This document shows positions 59,538 through 64,000 of a stretch of 64,000 bases of DNA, one piece after another. The DNA is from Apostichopus japonicus (Eukaryota > Echinodermata > Holothuroidea > Aspidochirotida > Stichopodidae), in NCBI RefSeq assembly GCF_037975245.1, contig NC_092574.1, positions 24,779,713 to 24,843,712 on the forward strand, in the 5' to 3' direction. The notes beneath the pieces were generated by a model. The model saw only the letters and a list, made by a program, of their open reading frames with translations, had not been told where the DNA came from and did no database searches. The translations under genes were made by a program, and so were the position numbers. Numbering within the stretch: position 1 is the first letter of the stretch; each line of letters opens with the position of its first letter.

Positions 59538-59542
59538 GGCAT

Positions 59543-60126
59543 TAGGTCATGTTAAGGACTTCGATAGTTTATATTCAGCTTTTATGTTAACGAAAATTAA
59601 AAGTGTAACTAATAAAATAAACCAATAAAAAAAAACACGCTTTTGTGACCAGATGATGTCATATTTAGACTTGTTCAAGTAACCTATCTCGTTGATGAGG
59701 GAAAGTTAAATGATAAGGCGTTGCACAATGTGGTTTTAGTGAACGTGATACATTATGCCATGAGGAGGGCAGCATATACCCGTTATTACTGTTCTCACTG
59801 AAACAACGTTATTATTTTCCCGAGTAAATCATTTCATACCGTTGTCTGGCCAAAGGCTCAAAATATCTTAATTCGTATTACAAAAGGAGCAAACACTGAC
59901 GCAAATTGAGGATAGGTAAACTTAATCCATTTTTATGAATTATGGATTATGAATAACTTCTTATTCACTTATTGATTCTTCATGAACATGTTGTCCAATT
60001 TATACTCCTGCCTGAAGACAGGAGGAGTGGCGTTCTCAAAAATTCGGGGAGGGCGGGCGGGCGCGGGCCATGGTCCCCCAGCTTCAATCGTCAGTTGGGT
60101 GGAAATGGTCCTATGGAGGAATTAAC
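59543..60126. other. No gene seen
   Basis: Ordinary flanking DNA right of the BEL element. A short hairpin (actcctgcctgaagacaggaggagt) lies near 60005-60030. Confidence 0.5.
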
Positions 60127-60240
60127 TATATGTGTAAAAGTAAGTGGGCCTGACGTTTCGATCCTAGCAGGATCTTCTTTATTTAGCCTCTGAAGAAGAT
60201 CCTGCTAGGATAGAAATATCATGCCCACTAATTCTTTTAC
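60127..60240. mobile_element. Penelope-type inverted repeat with two hammerhead-like arms (decayed)
   Basis: Left arm (minus) and right arm (plus) share tgtgtaaaag, agtgggc, a GATCC-tgcta-GGATC hairpin and a gaaa box in mirror order, spaced by about 10 bp. In the left arm the 5' core is changed (taaaga for ctgaaga) but gaaacgtc and stem II are intact. In the right arm (60186-60226) the core ctgaaga and stem I gcct are intact but stem II and gtc are mutated. It is the same family as 18716-18753 and has the same divergent layout as the palindromes at 45.6 and 50.8 kb. Confidence 0.55.
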
Positions 60241-63075
60241 ACATTCTCTTATACACGCTCTGTAGTGGTTAAGCTGTTTGTTTACATTTTTTTTGAGGAA
60301 TTAACTACATTCAACCGAGGAAAAATTACAATGCAGCTAATAGAATAGTCAAAATATTACTCAGAATGAACCATTTGATAGATAATTTTTCACCTTTTCT
60401 TTGAAGAGAACCCAAATACCCCCCCCCCCCCCACCACACCATCCAAACACTGGAGATGGCAAATCCTTCTCCTTATAATACCCTTCATTCCCTTTTGGCC
60501 CTGCCATAAAAGTTCAATCTTTACCTAAATCAGTTGGCCACGCCTTTGAAATCCTGTGTACACCACTTCCCTGGGACCGGGGGTTAATTGATGGCCCTGT
60601 AAAATATGGGATAAAGAAAAGTAGATTCTCATTGTAATAATGGAACCTGAAAGGATGGGGCATTGTGTAATAATTGTCCCCGGTCTCGAACGGCATTGTT
60701 CCTTTGCTTCTGTTTACACTTTACACTATAAATGTATACCTTTACAATTACACACCACCATACAAATGCCACAATTATTACGACTTCCAATCACGTGATC
60801 AATGGATTTGACGGGTTTTTTGTTTCTCATTCTATACAAAATAGAAATCGACAGGTTAGGTATTTCAGAATACATTCAGCCAAGGTGTTAAAAGGTAGTC
60901 AGTATAGGCCCCAAATTATTGCTAGAAGTTTCCAAAAAGTACTTTCCTTGAGGTCTTTATTCTCCAAATTATTGTCAGATTATTTTTAAGGAACACACAA
61001 GATGACTAAATGTCCCAGTGAGGAAAATTTCCTCGAAGGTTGTAATAAAAATAGTTTTACATATTTTGACCAAAGGTGACCATATTTGAATATCTAGCAT
61101 ATTTGGGGCCATTTACAGCATACCATTAAAGCACTGATTTCGTCATGTTACATCATCCCATGGTTAGTTGAGTCGATCACGTAGTAAATGAGTAAAAATT
61201 AGTGAAAATGAGCTTTTAAACTTCGATTGCTGTTCTTCTTGTTGTTATAGGAGGAGCGGGGGTGGGGGGTTGGGCGATTTACAGGATAAGTGTTCGTTGA
61301 ATGTACATAAGCTATTCTTTAATTGTATAGGCTAAGTACATAATATTATAATTAAAAACAAATCAATGGTGTTAATCTATGCTATCATCATTCTTCTCCT
61401 CAATTAACCTTTTCTCAATCTTTACTCTTTAAATACCTCATCTGTTTTTGCACCTCTTCAGTGTCCTTGGTAAATCACTTCTTCCGTTGCGCCATGTTCT
61501 TATTTCATGCCTATAGCTTTAATTCTTCCTGGAAGTGATAGCTGTCATTCAACAATAACGTTTTACCTCTCGTCCTATATATCTATATTCTCATCATTTA
61601 TTTATCTGATCCTTTTAGCGATAAATCTATAACAACCCCCCCCCCCCCCCCCCCGTTCGTTTGTATATAAACTGTGGTTTCTAATATCTACGTTGGATAA
61701 AGCTGAACTACTTTACGGAAACTCAATTTTATATATACAGAAACTTAAGCCAGCACGATTTTCTTCATATGTCGATTGTTTGTCTTGACGTACGGAAGGA
61801 GTTGCACTCTTCTCGGATAATTTGAAGACATGTAGCTACAAACAATATAAATCAGACAGTAGGAACGGAATCAGGATTTCTAGGAACAAAGGGGCCTTGA
61901 AGAAGGGGGCCTGGAAGATACAGAAATTGGACAGTGAAATAGCGGTGAAAATCACAACAGCATTGCAAGGTATATGAATGCTCACTTTCGAATTATCTTA
62001 ATTATATCCACTCCTCGTCTTTAGAACAATTATGTTCCCGGATCATTTTTAATTGAAAAAAAATTGGAAACCGATACTTTTCATTACCAAGAGTAGACCC
62101 TTTAAATTTATGAGAAATCTCACAAAAATGGAAAGGAAATTGGCTTGACACCCCCCACCCACCCCTTGTTTGAGAGGGTATCCTATTATACGTGACTTCA
62201 TTACATGGTTCGGTCAGAACGAATCAAAAGTTCAACACACTGCAGCTTTAAATCGAAAAATGGAAACCTCGACAAAACTTAGCAATGGCAACCCCCCTCA
62301 ACCGAAAAATATGATTAATTTGTTATCACTGTGTATAAGTGAAACTTTCATCTTCTTCATATAGAACATTGTAATTATTAACAAATATTAATATTCTTGA
62401 TTATCCTGTCTGATGTTTTCATCCTTTTCAGATAGAAATACGAGAGAGAAAGTTGAAGAAAACACCTGTTCTTTATGTATTTTATTTTCGGAATATCTCC
62501 AAGGAATCGGAGTTATAAATATCACGAACACTAAATAAACATTTTCCGCAGAACAAAATAAGTCGTTTTCTTTCTTTTTTCGTTAGGTCTGGTATACTTT
62601 GTTTACAATTTGTACACACCTCTATCACTCCTACATGTGAGTAGGTTCTTTTTTGAATATAATTACTCCCTCGTCTTTCCTTTTCTTTCTTCCACCCCCC
62701 CCCCTCCTCATGGCATAAATTCACTCTATGGCTGTCACCAGTAACGCCATTGGGAAATCAGAAGTATAACGCTTGGAGCAATTCGGCTTGAAATCTGCAA
62801 TTTTGCTTCATAATGGTGAAAATTTATAACAGGAAATTGGTGATGAATCCAAAACGGCAAATAGGATATAGACTTGTCTGGGAATTTGTCAAAAACGTGA
62901 GACGCTTTCATAAGAAATGACTGGTACATGGAACATGAATCCCCTGGTTAAAACACTTTAAAAAAACAATGAAATATGCACGTTTCTGTCTTACTTTGTG
63001 CAGATTTACTGTACGTCAGTGATGTGTGGGCTTAATCTCACCGGTATTGGTGAGAAAAGGTAATGACGGTAACAG
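60241..63075. other. No gene seen
   Basis: AT-rich DNA with C homopolymers (60420-60432, 61637-61655) and a G run near 61262-61270. Small frames near 60732-60989, 62170-62364, 62482-62724 and 62735-62929 show no recognisable domain. Confidence 0.5.
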
Positions 63076-63605
<530 letters not shown>

Positions 63606-64000
63606 TACCTTATGCAATACGTACGTATATATGTTAACTGATGCCGTAAGCACATCTACTAGGAACTTTGATCAAAATAATACAACAATATTGTGTGTCA
63701 TAGATAAAATAGGCTCTATCTTCAGCCCGGTCTAGAGACCTGTTTTCTTAATAAAACCATGGAAACGTTTCCATATATGTCGGTGCCAAACTGCTTAAAG
63801 AAGATGCTTTTAATCTGGGATATTGGGACGTCTGCCCTAGATGGGTTTCAGTCTATAGTTTTCAAACGAATTTCACCAATTTCAAAAAAGCCCGACACAT
63901 AACTTCTCTTTATTTCCCTCGGTATATATATAAGTTCTTATTTATATGGTATCAGGCCAAACCTCCTCCGTCGATTACACAGGACATTCAACTTCGATCA
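63606..64000. other. No gene seen
   Basis: AT-rich DNA to the window end with no supported feature. Confidence 0.5.

Larger units (their letters stand above)
53152..59542 (-). mobile_element. BEL/Pao LTR retrotransposon, nearly intact ends, defective pol
   Basis: Two 873-bp LTRs (53157-54029 and 58665-59537) begin tgtca and end tgaca. They are flanked by the 5-bp target duplication ggcat (53152-53156 and 59538-59542). The element reads on the minus strand, so its 5' LTR is the right one. Between the LTRs lie a 4.6-kb interior with gag-protease-RT and RNase H coding, a polypurine tract beside the 3' LTR and a leader beside the 5' LTR. The order gag, protease, RT, RNase H, integrase and the RT/RNase H sequence identify BEL/Pao. 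Only one LTR difference was seen, so the insertion is recent. The copy cannot encode a working polyprotein because of frame breaks and a missing integrase core. Confidence 0.92.

Overview
The window looks like repeat-rich intergenic DNA from a marine invertebrate nuclear genome, most likely a deuterostome such as an echinoderm. This rests on the AT-rich composition, dense (TA)n and (GAT)n microsatellites, tRNA-headed SINEs, CR1-like LINEs, Penelope-like elements, a BEL/Pao retrotransposon and one intronless rhodopsin-family peptide GPCR. The species is inferred, not proven. There is no prokaryotic gene organisation and no CRISPR array.

Layout. 1-9.3 kb: several tandem arrays (45-, 20- and 15-bp units) and two minus-strand copies of a tRNA-derived SINE. 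9.97-11.1 kb: a foldback element with 16-bp terminal inverted repeats and an exact 8-bp target duplication, filled with an ~83-bp tandem array. 12.1-13.2 kb: a 31-bp satellite. 19.5 kb: a possible broken P2X7-like exon. 21.6-22.8 kb: the only convincing host gene, a bombesin/endothelin-receptor-like GPCR with LRF in place of D/ERY. 31.3-31.85 kb: an 11-bp array. 34.7-35.3 kb: a Penelope-like endonuclease remnant with a hammerhead-like motif.

35.4-42.36 kb is the most unusual block. It is a DNA element with ~29-bp terminal inverted repeats sitting in a (TA)n tract. It carries no recognisable transposase. Instead it holds a decayed intron-containing gene whose pieces resemble a SAM-domain protein of SAMD3-like type. 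The left 2.3 kb is duplicated and the right 0.78 kb is triplicated (order A-A-C-C-C), so terminal repeats also lie inside the block.

45.5 and 50.7 kb: two copies of an ~87-bp-arm palindrome. Each arm folds on paper into a complete hammerhead ribozyme of the kind known from Penelope-like elements. Related, more decayed motifs lie at 18.7, 34.8 and 60.2 kb. 47.9-49.3 kb: a CR1-like LINE split by a second 5'-truncated LINE with a 9-bp target duplication. 53.15-59.54 kb: a young BEL/Pao element on the minus strand, with 873-bp LTRs (one difference seen) and a 5-bp target duplication. It has a frame break just before the RT YVDD motif and lacks the integrase core. Its leader has a 16-nt perfect complement inside the LTR at the expected primer-binding position, which suggests an unusual priming or RNA-folding arrangement.

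The genes do not form a pathway. The window is mostly a record of mobile-element insertions, many of them into or beside TA microsatellites, around one receptor gene.
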